A DNA stretch of 32,850 nucleotides from Candidatus Moraniibacteriota bacterium. Lineage in GTDB: Bacteria; Patescibacteriota; Minisyncoccia; Moranbacterales; UBA9337. Position numbers and translations under genes: made by a program. The notes beneath the pieces were generated by a model, which worked only from the letters and a program-made list of their open reading frames with translations, made no database searches and was not told the origin of the DNA. Positions 24,987-32,850 of the stretch are shown here, in pieces; the first letter of the stretch is position 1; every line of letters starts with the position of its first letter. The stretch lies in assembly GCA_028695135.1 (NCBI GenBank), contig JAQVJM010000009.1, positions 1 to 32,850 on the forward strand, in the 5' to 3' direction.

Positions 24987-26777
24987 ATGGTTGAAGAAAA
25001 AACGACCGAGGATAAAAAAATAGTCAAATTGCCCAATCCGGTGACTGTCAAAAAGTTCGCGGAGGTTTTGGAATTGCCTGTTTCCAATGTCATTACCGAG
25101 CTGATGAAAAACGGGATAATGGCGACCATCAATGAAGAGATTGATTTTGAAACTGCCAGCATCATTGCGGAAGATCTGGGATTCGAAGCGAAAGAAGATA
25201 TGGAAGTCCATGAAGGGGAAGCGATCACTCTTGAGAGGCTCATCGATATCTGCAAGAAAGAGCAAGATTCGAAAGAAAAGCTTTCTCCGCGTCCTCCGAT
25301 AGTGACTATTTTGGGACACGTCGATCACGGCAAAACTACTCTGCTTGATACGATCCGGAAGGGCAACGTGGCTTCCCAGGAAGTGGGGGGAATCACCCAG
25401 CACATCAGCGCTTACCAAGTGAAGAAAAAAGGGAAACTGGTTACTTTTATCGATACTCCCGGGCACGAAGCTTTTTCGGCGATGAGAGAGCGCGGAGTGA
25501 GCATTGCTGACGTGGCTATTCTGGTCGTGGCGGCTGATGACGGAGTGCGTCCGCAGACCAAAGAAGTCATAACTTATCTAAAGGAGAAAAAAATTCCGAC
25601 AATCGTTGCCATAAACAAGATTGATAAGCCGGAAGCCAATCCGCAAAGAGTCAAGCAAGAATTGGCTGAGCATGAGATTACGGTCGAGGAATGGGGCGGA
25701 GATGTTATCGCCAATGAGATAAGCGCCAAAAGCAATATCGGAATCGATGATCTTTTGGATAGCATCCTTCTGGTTTCTGAAGTTTTGGAGCTTAAGGCCG
25801 ACGAAAAAAGAGAAGGGCTGGGAGTAGTGCTGGAATCTAATCTCGACCCAAAGAAAGGTCCGGTTTCCACCGTTTTGGTAAAAACTGGAACTTTTAAAGT
25901 TGGTCATGACATAGTTACCGGCACGGCTTTCGGAAGGATCAAAAGGATGGAAAATTTTTTAGGGAAACAGATCGACTTTGCCGGCCCTTCGACCCCGGTG
26001 GTCATAATGGGACTGGATAAAACTTCCAGAGCCAATGATGTGGTCCAAGTAGCGGGAAAGAAAGCTTTTTCAAAAATAAAGAAAGGGGAGCCGTTCGGGC
26101 TGAGCGGAAAGAGCGCCATAAAGAGCAAGAAAGATCTTTTGAAGAACATCGATGATGAGCATATAAAGAAATTATACATAATAGTAAAGGCCGATGTCCA
26201 GGGATCTTTGGAAGCTATTGATCAGATACTCTCTACCATCAAGTCTGAAGAAGTGGCCTGGGAATACGTGAATGTCGGAGTGGGAAACATCACCGAATCG
26301 GATGTCAAATTGGCGGCGGATTCCGGCGCGATGATAGTCGGATTCAGCGTAACAGCCACCACGGTGGCCAAGAGATTGGCGGAAAAAGAAGGCGTGACTG
26401 TAAAAATTTTTAATGTCATTTATGAATTGGTGGAAGAAATAAAAAGCAGCATGGCCGATCTGCTTCCTCCGGAAATCGTAAGAACCGATCTGGGGCGCTT
26501 GAAAGTTCTAGCCATATTCAAGCATGGAAAAAAGGATATGATTGTCGGCGGACGCGTTATCGACGGGGTAGCTGTCAAAAAAGCCCTGGTGGAAGTAAAG
26601 AGGGAAAAGGAAATTATCGGCAAAGGAGAAGTTTCCAATCTTCAGCAAAATAAAAAGCCGGCTGATGAAGTCAAAGCCGGAAACGAATGCGGGATAACTT
26701 TTGAAGGAAAAGTGAAAATTGAGGAAGGCGACATCTTCCAATTTTATGAAGAGAAGGAGGAAAGAAGGAAACTGTAG
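24987..26777 (+). CDS. infB: Translation initiation factor IF-2
   Basis: 'RPPIVTILGHVDHGKTTLLDTIRKGNVASQEVGGITQHI', 'FIDTPGHEAFSAMRERG', 'VAINKIDKP', C-terminal IF-2 domain. Confidence 0.97.
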   Translation: MVEEKTTEDKKIVKLPNPVTVKKFAEVLELPVSNVITELMKNGIMATINEEIDFETASIIAEDLGFEAKEDMEVHEGEAITLERLIDICKKEQDSKEKLSPRPPIVTILGHVDHGKTTLLDTIRKGNVASQEVGGITQHISAYQVKKKGKLVTFIDTPGHEAFSAMRERGVSIADVAILVVAADDGVRPQTKEVITYLKEKKIPTIVAINKIDKPEANPQRVKQELAEHEITVEEWGGDVIANEISAKSNIGIDDLLDSILLVSEVLELKADEKREGLGVVLESNLDPKKGPVSTVLVKTGTFKVGHDIVTGTAFGRIKRMENFLGKQIDFAGPSTPVVIMGLDKTSRANDVVQVAGKKAFSKIKKGEPFGLSGKSAIKSKKDLLKNIDDEHIKKLYIIVKADVQGSLEAIDQILSTIKSEEVAWEYVNVGVGNITESDVKLAADSGAMIVGFSVTATTVAKRLAEKEGVTVKIFNVIYELVEEIKSSMADLLPPEIVRTDLGRLKVLAIFKHGKKDMIVGGRVIDGVAVKKALVEVKREKEIIGKGEVSNLQQNKKPADEVKAGNECGITFEGKVKIEEGDIFQFYEEKEERRKL

Positions 26778-26948
26778 ATCAGCTTCGTTAGCTCCATTTG
26801 ATATTTAGGAAATTATTAGCACTGTTTAAAAAACTGAAAGCTGTTCTGTCTGTCTTCATATTTTTTTGAGATTTCATATTTGTAATTCGCTTTAAAAAAT
26901 TATTACTCAAAAATCAATTTTGCACTTTGCATTTTGAACTTTGAATTT

Positions 26949-27293
26949 GTGAGCGTGTCTTTTCGAATACAAAAAATAAATTCCCTTATCAGGGAACAAA
27001 TAGGCGAAATTATCACTCGTGAGCTTGATATAAAGCTGGGAGTTTTTTTGACTATAGCCAAAGTTGACACCACTAGGGATTTGCGCTACACTCATATATT
27101 CGTCAGCGTTTTTCCAGAAAAAGAGGGTAATTATGCCATGGTTGCGCTTGAAAATGAAAAGGGAAATATCCAGAGAATTCTCAACAAGAGACTCAATATG
27201 AAAATTTTGCCCAAAATAATCTTTAGGCTGGACAAAACCGAAGCGGAAGCTGATGAAATAGAAAAAATCTTGAGGGAAATAAAAAACCAATAA
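26949..27293 (+). CDS. rbfA: Ribosome-binding factor A
   Basis: 'SFRIQKINSLIREQIGEIITREL...VDTTRDLRYTHIFVSVFPEKE'. GTG at 26949 or 26955 preferred over the TTG at 26934. Confidence 0.88.
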   Translation: MSVSFRIQKINSLIREQIGEIITRELDIKLGVFLTIAKVDTTRDLRYTHIFVSVFPEKEGNYAMVALENEKGNIQRILNKRLNMKILPKIIFRLDKTEAEADEIEKILREIKNQ

Positions 27294-27382
27294 AGCATTG
27301 GAGCACTAGGACATAAAAACAAATAGGAGGAAGAAGACCTAGATGTTTTATCGCTTTAATGTTTTTTTGTTTTATCGAAGAT

Positions 27383-28339
27383 ATGGACTTCGCCAAAGAA
27401 TTTAAAAGTATCAGATATATCATAAAGAATTCAAAAAGAATTCTTCTTTTTGCGCATAGCGGTCCGGATAGCGATACGGCTAGCGCCAATCTGGCTCTCT
27501 ATTATCATATAAAAGAACTGGGAAAAGAGGCTGATGTGGCTTGTTTTGACAAAGTCCCGGAGTATTTGAAAGGAGTCATCAATTATGAATTCAAACATCC
27601 TGAAGATGTAGATCTCCATTCCTATGATTCAATCTTTGCCATTGATAGCGTGGAGAGAGGCTTCGATAAGATAAAGGATAAGCTTTTAAAAAAACAGGCA
27701 GTCGTGCTTTTAGACCATCATCCAGATATTTCCATCAAGGGAGATGTAGAAATAATCGATCCGGAGTACTCCTCGGCTTCAGAGATCGTTTTTGATTATT
27801 TCGAATTTTTTAAGATAAGGATCGGAAGCCGGATCGCCACTCTGCTTCTTATGGGAATTCTGGCGGATACGGGCAATCTCCAGCATTCCAATACCAGTCC
27901 CAAAGTGATGCATGCCGCCGCCGAGCTTCTCAATAGGGGCGCTTTGGTTTCAAAGATATTCAAGACCGTTTCCTCGAACAACAAGATCTCCACTCTGAAA
28001 ATCTGGGGCAGAGCCTTAGAAAAAGCAAAAATAAATCCCAAGACCAAGATGATAGCGACGGCTATAACCAAAAAAGACCTAGAAGATTGCAATGCTTCAT
28101 ATGAAGATATCGCGGAAATTTCTTCCATCTTAAATACCGTTCCGGAGACTTCTTTTTCCTTGGTTCTCTCAGAGAGAGACGGAGGAAAAATAAAAGGAAG
28201 CCTTCGCAGCGAAAAATACAAAGGGGTGGATGTTTCTGAAATCGCCCATCAATTCGGCGGAGGCGGGCATAAGCTGGCTAGCGGATTCGAGGTAAAAGGA
28301 AAAATAAAGGAGACGGCGGACGGATGGGAAATATTTTAA
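27383..28339 (+). CDS. DHH/DHHA1 phosphoesterase (NrnA-like oligoribonuclease/pAp phosphatase)
   Basis: 'LLFAHSGPDSDTASANLALY', 'FAIDSVE', 'VVLLDHHPD', 'GILADTGNLQHSNT', C-terminal 'AHQFGGGGHKLASGFEV'. Confidence 0.92.
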   Translation: MDFAKEFKSIRYIIKNSKRILLFAHSGPDSDTASANLALYYHIKELGKEADVACFDKVPEYLKGVINYEFKHPEDVDLHSYDSIFAIDSVERGFDKIKDKLLKKQAVVLLDHHPDISIKGDVEIIDPEYSSASEIVFDYFEFFKIRIGSRIATLLLMGILADTGNLQHSNTSPKVMHAAAELLNRGALVSKIFKTVSSNNKISTLKIWGRALEKAKINPKTKMIATAITKKDLEDCNASYEDIAEISSILNTVPETSFSLVLSERDGGKIKGSLRSEKYKGVDVSEIAHQFGGGGHKLASGFEVKGKIKETADGWEIF

Positions 28340-28340
28340 G

Positions 28341-28451
28341 TGTTAAAATTGTTCCAATTGTTATAATTGTTGAAGTTGTTATAATATTAAGAGGTATTTA
28401 TTCTTTACAGAAACAACTGGAACAGTTATAACATTTTTAACAATTATAACA
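28341..28451. repeat. Long imperfect inverted repeat (40-bp arms) upstream of nfo
   Basis: 28341-28380 against the reverse complement of 28412-28451: 33/40 identical by eye. Confidence 0.85.
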
Positions 28452-28453
28452 GT

Positions 28454-29281
28454 ATGCATATCGGTTGCCATGTTTCTATCGCCGGAGGTATCGAAAACGC
28501 TCCGCAAAGAGCGTCGGATTTGGGCTGTGAAGCGATGCAGATCTTTACCCGATCTCCGCAAGGAGGAAAAGCCCCTAACCTTACAGATAAAATCTGTAAG
28601 GAATTTAAAATTTTAAATTCAAAATTTAAAATTAAGGAAGTTTATATACATACTCCTTATTATATAAATTTCGCTTCGGCAAATAACCGCATACGCTATG
28701 GGTCGGTTTCAGTCGTTCGCGATGAATTGGAAAGAGGGTCGCTGATCGGCGCAAAATATGCGATGACTCATCTGGGAACCGCCAAGGAATTGGGCGAAAA
28801 AGAAGCTGTCGATAAAACTATTGAAATGCTCAAAAAAACTCTAGAAGGGTATGAAGGTTCTTGCAAATTATTATTGGAAAACAGCGCCGGCGCCGGCGCT
28901 ATAATTGGCGATGATTTGAAAGAACTTAAAGAAATAATCGATGGAGTGGGCGACAGGACAATTGCCGGAATATGCCTGGATACCCAGCATTCTTTCGCTT
29001 CAGGATATGATTGGACCGACTTTAAAAAAAATATTGAGAGAATAGACAAAGAATTGGGGCTCAATAAGATAAAATTGTTCCATGCCAACGATTCTTTGGC
29101 CGAATGCGGATCCCAAAAGGATCGGCATGCCCATATCGGAGAAGGTCTTATCGGCGCCAAGTCTTTTTCCAAGATTGTTAGATTTGCAGAGAAAAATAAT
29201 GTCGATATGATTTTAGAAACCCGACACGATAAGGTCAAAGAAGATATAGAGAAATTAAAGTCTTTCCGTTTGCAAGGATGA
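28454..29281 (+). CDS. nfo: Deoxyribonuclease IV (endonuclease IV)
   Basis: 'MHIGCHVSIAGGIENAPQRASDLGCEAMQIFTRSPQGG', 'LLLENSAGAGAIIGDD', 'GICLDTQHSFASGYD', 'LFHANDSLAECGSQKDRHAHIGEG'. Confidence 0.96.
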   Translation: MHIGCHVSIAGGIENAPQRASDLGCEAMQIFTRSPQGGKAPNLTDKICKEFKILNSKFKIKEVYIHTPYYINFASANNRIRYGSVSVVRDELERGSLIGAKYAMTHLGTAKELGEKEAVDKTIEMLKKTLEGYEGSCKLLLENSAGAGAIIGDDLKELKEIIDGVGDRTIAGICLDTQHSFASGYDWTDFKKNIERIDKELGLNKIKLFHANDSLAECGSQKDRHAHIGEGLIGAKSFSKIVRFAEKNNVDMILETRHDKVKEDIEKLKSFRLQG

Positions 29282-29363
29282 TCTTTGCAATTGTTGATCC
29301 GGTTTGCATCCAGCTGTTTGCGGGATCGTTCATATCAATATATAAAGATAAGCCCATTTAATT

Positions 29364-29924
29364 ATGAGAGTGATTATTATTTCCGATGTCCACAATAACA
29401 CGACTAATTTGAAGAAGGTTTTGGATCATTGCGCGGATAAAAAAATAAAAGAAATGATCTGTTGTGGAGATTTGGCATCTCAAGAAACCCTGGATTTTTT
29501 GTGCGATAATTTTTCCGGGGAAATTTATTATACTTTTGGAAATATGGAATCAGGTCAGATTTTGGGCAATGTCCATGGGAGACGTACTGCGTCCCCAGGA
29601 ACATCGGATGCCCGATATAAAAATGTCAAAATATTTAAAGATTATGGAGAGGCTAATTTCGATGATAAAAAGGTTGCATTTGTCCATTATCCTGATAAAG
29701 CAAGGGAGCTTTGTAAATCCGGAGAATATGAATTTGTTTTTCATGGCCATACTCATAAGCCGTGGGTCGCCCCCGTTAAAACTTCGGCGGATCAAGGACT
29801 GATAAGAAAATGTACATTATTAAATCCCGGAAATGTCGCCAATGAAATATATCCGCCGACTTTCGCAGTTTGGGATACGGAAAATGACAATTTTGAGCTG
29901 ATCAGGATAAATGATTTGAGGTAA
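29364..29924 (+). CDS. YfcE/MJ0936-type metallophosphoesterase
   Basis: 'VIIISDVHNNTTNLKKVL', 'MICCGDL', 'FVFHGHTHKPWV', 'LLNPGNVA'. Confidence 0.9.
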   Translation: MRVIIISDVHNNTTNLKKVLDHCADKKIKEMICCGDLASQETLDFLCDNFSGEIYYTFGNMESGQILGNVHGRRTASPGTSDARYKNVKIFKDYGEANFDDKKVAFVHYPDKARELCKSGEYEFVFHGHTHKPWVAPVKTSADQGLIRKCTLLNPGNVANEIYPPTFAVWDTENDNFELIRINDLR

Positions 29925-29936
29925 TTATAATAAGAT

Positions 29937-30572
29937 ATGGCTGATAAAAAAAAGGAAATGGAAAAACTGAATGAAGAAATGATAGCTTGTTCCAAATGCG
30001 CCCTCAGAAAGGGTTGCAACCAGGTTGTTCCGGGAGAGGGGAGCGCAGATGCTCGAATTGTCTTTATCGGTGAGGGTCCAGGAGCAAAGGAGGATCAATT
30101 AGGCAGACCTTTTGTGGGAGCGGCTGGGAAATTTCTGGATGAGATGCTGGAAATCATAAATTTAAAAAGGGAAGATGTTTACATCGCCAATACGGTCAAG
30201 TGCCGGCCTCCGCAGAATCGAGATCCTCTTGATGAAGAAAAAGAAGCCTGCTGGCCGTGGCTGGAAAAACAGATAGATTTGATCAAGCCGGATCTGATAG
30301 TGACATTGGGAAAACATTCGCTGGAGAAATTCCTGCCTGGACAAAAAATATCCGAAGTCCATGGAAAAGCTCTGCGCAGAGACTTCCCCGGTCTGGGCAA
30401 GCAGGTCTTTTTTGCCCTTTATCATCCGGCCGCTGCTCTTTATAACGGGTCTATGCGGGAGATTTTAATAAAAGATTTTAAGAGAATTCCAAAAATTTTT
30501 GAGCTTATAGATAAGGAAAAAGATAGTAAAATTAAGGAAAATAATCATTCCCAAGGCAGATTGCTAAAATAA
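29937..30572 (+). CDS. Family 4 uracil-DNA glycosylase
   Basis: Fe-S cysteines 'CSKCALRKGCNQVVPGEGSADARIVFIGEGPGAKEDQLGRPFVGAAGKFLDEML', 'VYIANTVKCRPPQNR', 'ALYHPAAAL'. Confidence 0.95.
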   Translation: MADKKKEMEKLNEEMIACSKCALRKGCNQVVPGEGSADARIVFIGEGPGAKEDQLGRPFVGAAGKFLDEMLEIINLKREDVYIANTVKCRPPQNRDPLDEEKEACWPWLEKQIDLIKPDLIVTLGKHSLEKFLPGQKISEVHGKALRRDFPGLGKQVFFALYHPAAALYNGSMREILIKDFKRIPKIFELIDKEKDSKIKENNHSQGRLLK

Positions 30573-30751
30573 ATATTAATTGACCAAAGTAGTCGGCTTT
30601 GTTAATATTGGCTTGTTGCTTTACATGATCCGATGGCTGAGCGCTCGATGAGTACCTAAGAGCTTTGCAATCAGTTGCGCGAATTAGTCAGCCTTCGGCG
30701 GAGTCAGGCAAAGGGAAAAATATCCAAGAAAATAAAATTATTTTAATATAA

Positions 30752-30822
30752 GGTCGCGTGGCCGAGTGGTTAGGCACAGGTCTGCAAAACCTTTTACCCC
30801 GGTTCAATTCCGGGCGCGACCT
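30752..30822 (+). tRNA. tRNA-Cys (GCA)
   Basis: Acceptor ggtcgcg/cgcgacc, anticodon loop ctGCAaa. Confidence 0.93.
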
Positions 30823-30836
30823 CAAAAGTGAAATTT

Positions 30837-30920
30837 GCCCGGGTGGTGGAATCGGTAGACACAAGGGACTTAAAATCCCTCGGCCTTAAAGCCGTGCGAG
30901 TTCGAGTCTCGCCTCGGGCA
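30837..30920 (+). tRNA. tRNA-Leu (TAA)
   Basis: Acceptor gcccggg/ctcgggc, anticodon loop ctTAAaa, long variable arm. Confidence 0.95.
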
Positions 30921-30981
30921 CACAAGAGTTCAAAGTTCAAAGTCAAAAATTCAAAGTTATTTTTTTTAATCTTATTTAGAC

Positions 30982-31052
30982 GAGACTCGAAAGGCGTGAG
31001 CATGCGCGAGCGCCCAGACTCTGGGTCGGAGCGAAGAGGAGTCTCGCCTCGG
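30982..31052 (+). repeat. tRNA-Leu-tailed GC-rich hairpin cassette
   Basis: Begins gagactcgaa (inverted copy of the tRNA-Leu T-arm ttcgagtctc), core ggcg..gagc..gcgagcgcccag, ends gagtctcgcctcgg (direct copy of 30904-30917). Confidence 0.85.
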
Positions 31053-31201
31053 ACATACAAAGATCAAAGTTAAAAGCCCAAAGTCTGAAGTTGATTTTTT
31101 AGTTCTTTAGATGAAATTTGGAAAACACGATAAAAATTAAAAAATTAAAATTGAACCAAGTCTTTTTTATTTTTATAAACACATAAAATTACACAGACAA
31201 A

Positions 31202-31229
31202 AAAGACCCCGTTTTTTCAGGGGTCTTTT
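31202..31229 (-). terminator. Intrinsic terminator after the sortase gene
   Basis: aaagacccc...ggggtcttt with T/A tracts on both sides. Confidence 0.75.
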
Positions 31230-31232
31230 TCT

Positions 31233-32231
31233 TTATTTTAATTTCGCTTTTACTACCAATCTGTTCCAGTTGGTATTTAACGGCCAGCAGGTGGTAATCG
31301 TTAAAGAAGAATATCCGGTATCTTGAAATATCATTTCATTGTCGGGATTCAGCACGTCTTTTGAAGTTACGACATATAAATATTCCAACACCTTTCCATT
31401 TTTCTGAGTTACTCTGATTTTTATATCATCTCCTTCTTCTAATTCATTCAGTCTGCTGAATACATAATTATAATCTCCTTTTACCCAAGCATAGTTGCTG
31501 CTGTGTCCGGAAAGAACCGCGTTCCCGGTTTGTCCGGGAACTCCGGTTTTCGGATAGCGGATAACTCCTTTTTTCAAATCTTCCAGCAAGGCATCTTCTG
31601 AAGCACTGGCTGAAAATATTGTCGGAGCTTTCACGGATATCTTATCGATTACTATTTTAAATTCCGGCCTTATATCTCCGGCAGCGGATGGGTCAAATCC
31701 GTTATTTATCTCTTGCAAATCATTATACCCGTCGCCATCGGTGTCCGCTTCCAACGGATTAGTCAGATGCTCAAATTCAAGGTAATTGGGAAGCCCGTCA
31801 TTATCAGGGTCGAGATTATAGTCATTGCTCGCAATGCTCAGACCGTTATCTATTTCCCAATTATCAGGAAGTTTGTCTCCGTCCATATCCATCTTCCCTT
31901 CACCTGTGGGGTTATATCCGTCGCGCACCTCTTTCCCATCATTATATCCGTCATTGTCGGAATCAGCCAGGAGCGGGTTAGTGAAATACTTATATTCTTC
32001 CAATAAGCTAAGGCCGTCTCCGTCAGTATCGGAAAGAATGTCGCTTTTATCGGAGACCTTTATATGATATCTGTCCAGCCAATAAGAGGGTATTCCATAT
32101 TGCTCCTGGCTTGTCTCTTCCTGAGAGCAGATGAATTTTCTTATACGGCTGAAGTCAAAGTTTATCAAATAAAAGGATAATGCGAACAGAACAACAAACG
32201 AAATAATAATGATTCTTTTGCTATTCTTCAT
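31233..32231 (-). CDS. Membrane-anchored sortase with N-terminal TSP3/EF-hand-like calcium-binding repeats
   Basis: Repeats 'DTDGDGLSLLEEYKYFTNPLLADSDNDGYNDGKEV'; sortase residues His in 'AVLSGHSS', Cys in 'LTITTCWP', Arg in 'NRLVVKA'. Confidence 0.88.
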   Translation of the reverse strand: MKNSKRIIIISFVVLFALSFYLINFDFSRIRKFICSQEETSQEQYGIPSYWLDRYHIKVSDKSDILSDTDGDGLSLLEEYKYFTNPLLADSDNDGYNDGKEVRDGYNPTGEGKMDMDGDKLPDNWEIDNGLSIASNDYNLDPDNDGLPNYLEFEHLTNPLEADTDGDGYNDLQEINNGFDPSAAGDIRPEFKIVIDKISVKAPTIFSASASEDALLEDLKKGVIRYPKTGVPGQTGNAVLSGHSSNYAWVKGDYNYVFSRLNELEEGDDIKIRVTQKNGKVLEYLYVVTSKDVLNPDNEMIFQDTGYSSLTITTCWPLNTNWNRLVVKAKLK

Positions 32232-32268
32232 AATAGATATTATCTTTGTGCTTAATTAATTCTGTTTT

Positions 32269-32850
32269 TTAGGCAGTATGTTTTTTTTGCTGAAGCAAGG
32301 CTTTTTTGTTTCTGTATTTCAGATATCCGGCAATAGGCGCTATGCTCAGCAATGCCGATATAAGAAGAGCCAGGCTTCCGCTTCCGGTCGCAGGTATAGA
32401 CATGCCTTTTCTGTAACCGAAATCCGCCTTGGTATGATCATCCTTATCTCCTTTCAGTCTCACATAAGTCTTATTATCCTTTTTGCCATCCGGATCGTAA
32501 GTCTGAACAAATCCGGCTACGTCCTCTTCCTTTACTATGACTTTGTATTCTCCGGAACATAGATCTTTAAACTCATATTCTCCGTCGCTGTCAGTTTCAG
32601 TCCGATAGGTTTTGTTGCTAGATACTTTTACGAGTTTAACTCTTATGTTGTCCAAACCTTCTTCATTTTTATCCTGAACCCCGTCCCCATTGGTGTCATT
32701 CCAAATATAGTTTCCGATAGAGCCTCGGCACTCATCTTTTTCTTCCGGTTCAGGTTCAGGTTTAGGTTCGGGCTTAGATTCCGGCACATTTACCGTAACC
32801 TTGGCGCTACAAGTAACGCTTCCCCCAGGACCTTTGAATGTTCCGGTGTA
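32269..32850 (-). CDS. SdrD B-like domain surface protein with an IPATG sorting signal, 5'-partial at the window edge
   Basis: 'GSIGNYIWNDTNGDGVQDKNEEGLDNIRVKLV...YEFKDLCSGEYKVIV', then 'IPATGSGSLALLISALLSIAPIAGYLKYRNKK'; the frame stays open to 32850. Confidence 0.85.
   Translation of the reverse strand, partial: YTGTFKGPGGSVTCSAKVTVNVPESKPEPKPEPEPEEKDECRGSIGNYIWNDTNGDGVQDKNEEGLDNIRVKLVKVSSNKTYRTETDSDGEYEFKDLCSGEYKVIVKEEDVAGFVQTYDPDGKKDNKTYVRLKGDKDDHTKADFGYRKGMSIPATGSGSLALLISALLSIAPIAGYLKYRNKKALLQQKKHTA

Noticed and set aside
30794-31073. ORFs 30794-31060 (-) and 30828-31073 (+)
   Set aside because: They translate tRNA-Leu, tRNA-Cys and the cassette ('ARGETRTRTALRPRDFKSLVSTDSTTRANF', 'ARVVESVDTRDLKSLGLKAVRVRVSPRAHK'); spurious.

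Overview
The window looks like chromosomal DNA from a Patescibacteria/CPR-like bacterium; this is inferred from the protein families and the A/T-rich style, not from a search. Its 5' edge carries a partial, very large fibronectin-III-repeat exported protein, followed by a MacB/LolD-type ABC ATPase and permease. Next come NUDIX, an Elp3-type tRNA wobble-uridine enzyme, a Trm9-like methyltransferase, ribosomal protein L19, a six-tRNA cluster and secG. After these are two solute-binding proteins, PGI/PMI, RNase J and a UbiE-like methyltransferase, then a run of six VirB2/TrbC-like pilin paralogs and a lectin-like/SPFH membrane pair. The remainder holds infB, rbfA, a DHH phosphoesterase, nfo, a metallophosphoesterase, a family-4 UDG, tRNA-Cys, tRNA-Leu, and a sortase with calcium-binding repeats beside an IPATG-bearing SdrD-B-like protein that runs off the 3' edge. 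The most interesting signal is a set of tRNA-tail elements. (1) A GIY-YIG nuclease ORF lies between an intact tRNA-Ile and an exact 39-bp copy of that tRNA's 3' half; the copy supplies the ORF's stop codon. (2) tRNA-Gly and (3) tRNA-Leu(TAA) are each followed by a GC-rich hairpin cassette. Both cassettes have a similar core, but their arms match the T-arm and 3' end of the particular tRNA they follow. Together they may be a tRNA-targeting mobile family with one nuclease-bearing and several non-coding members. All alignments were made by eye; no database search was possible.
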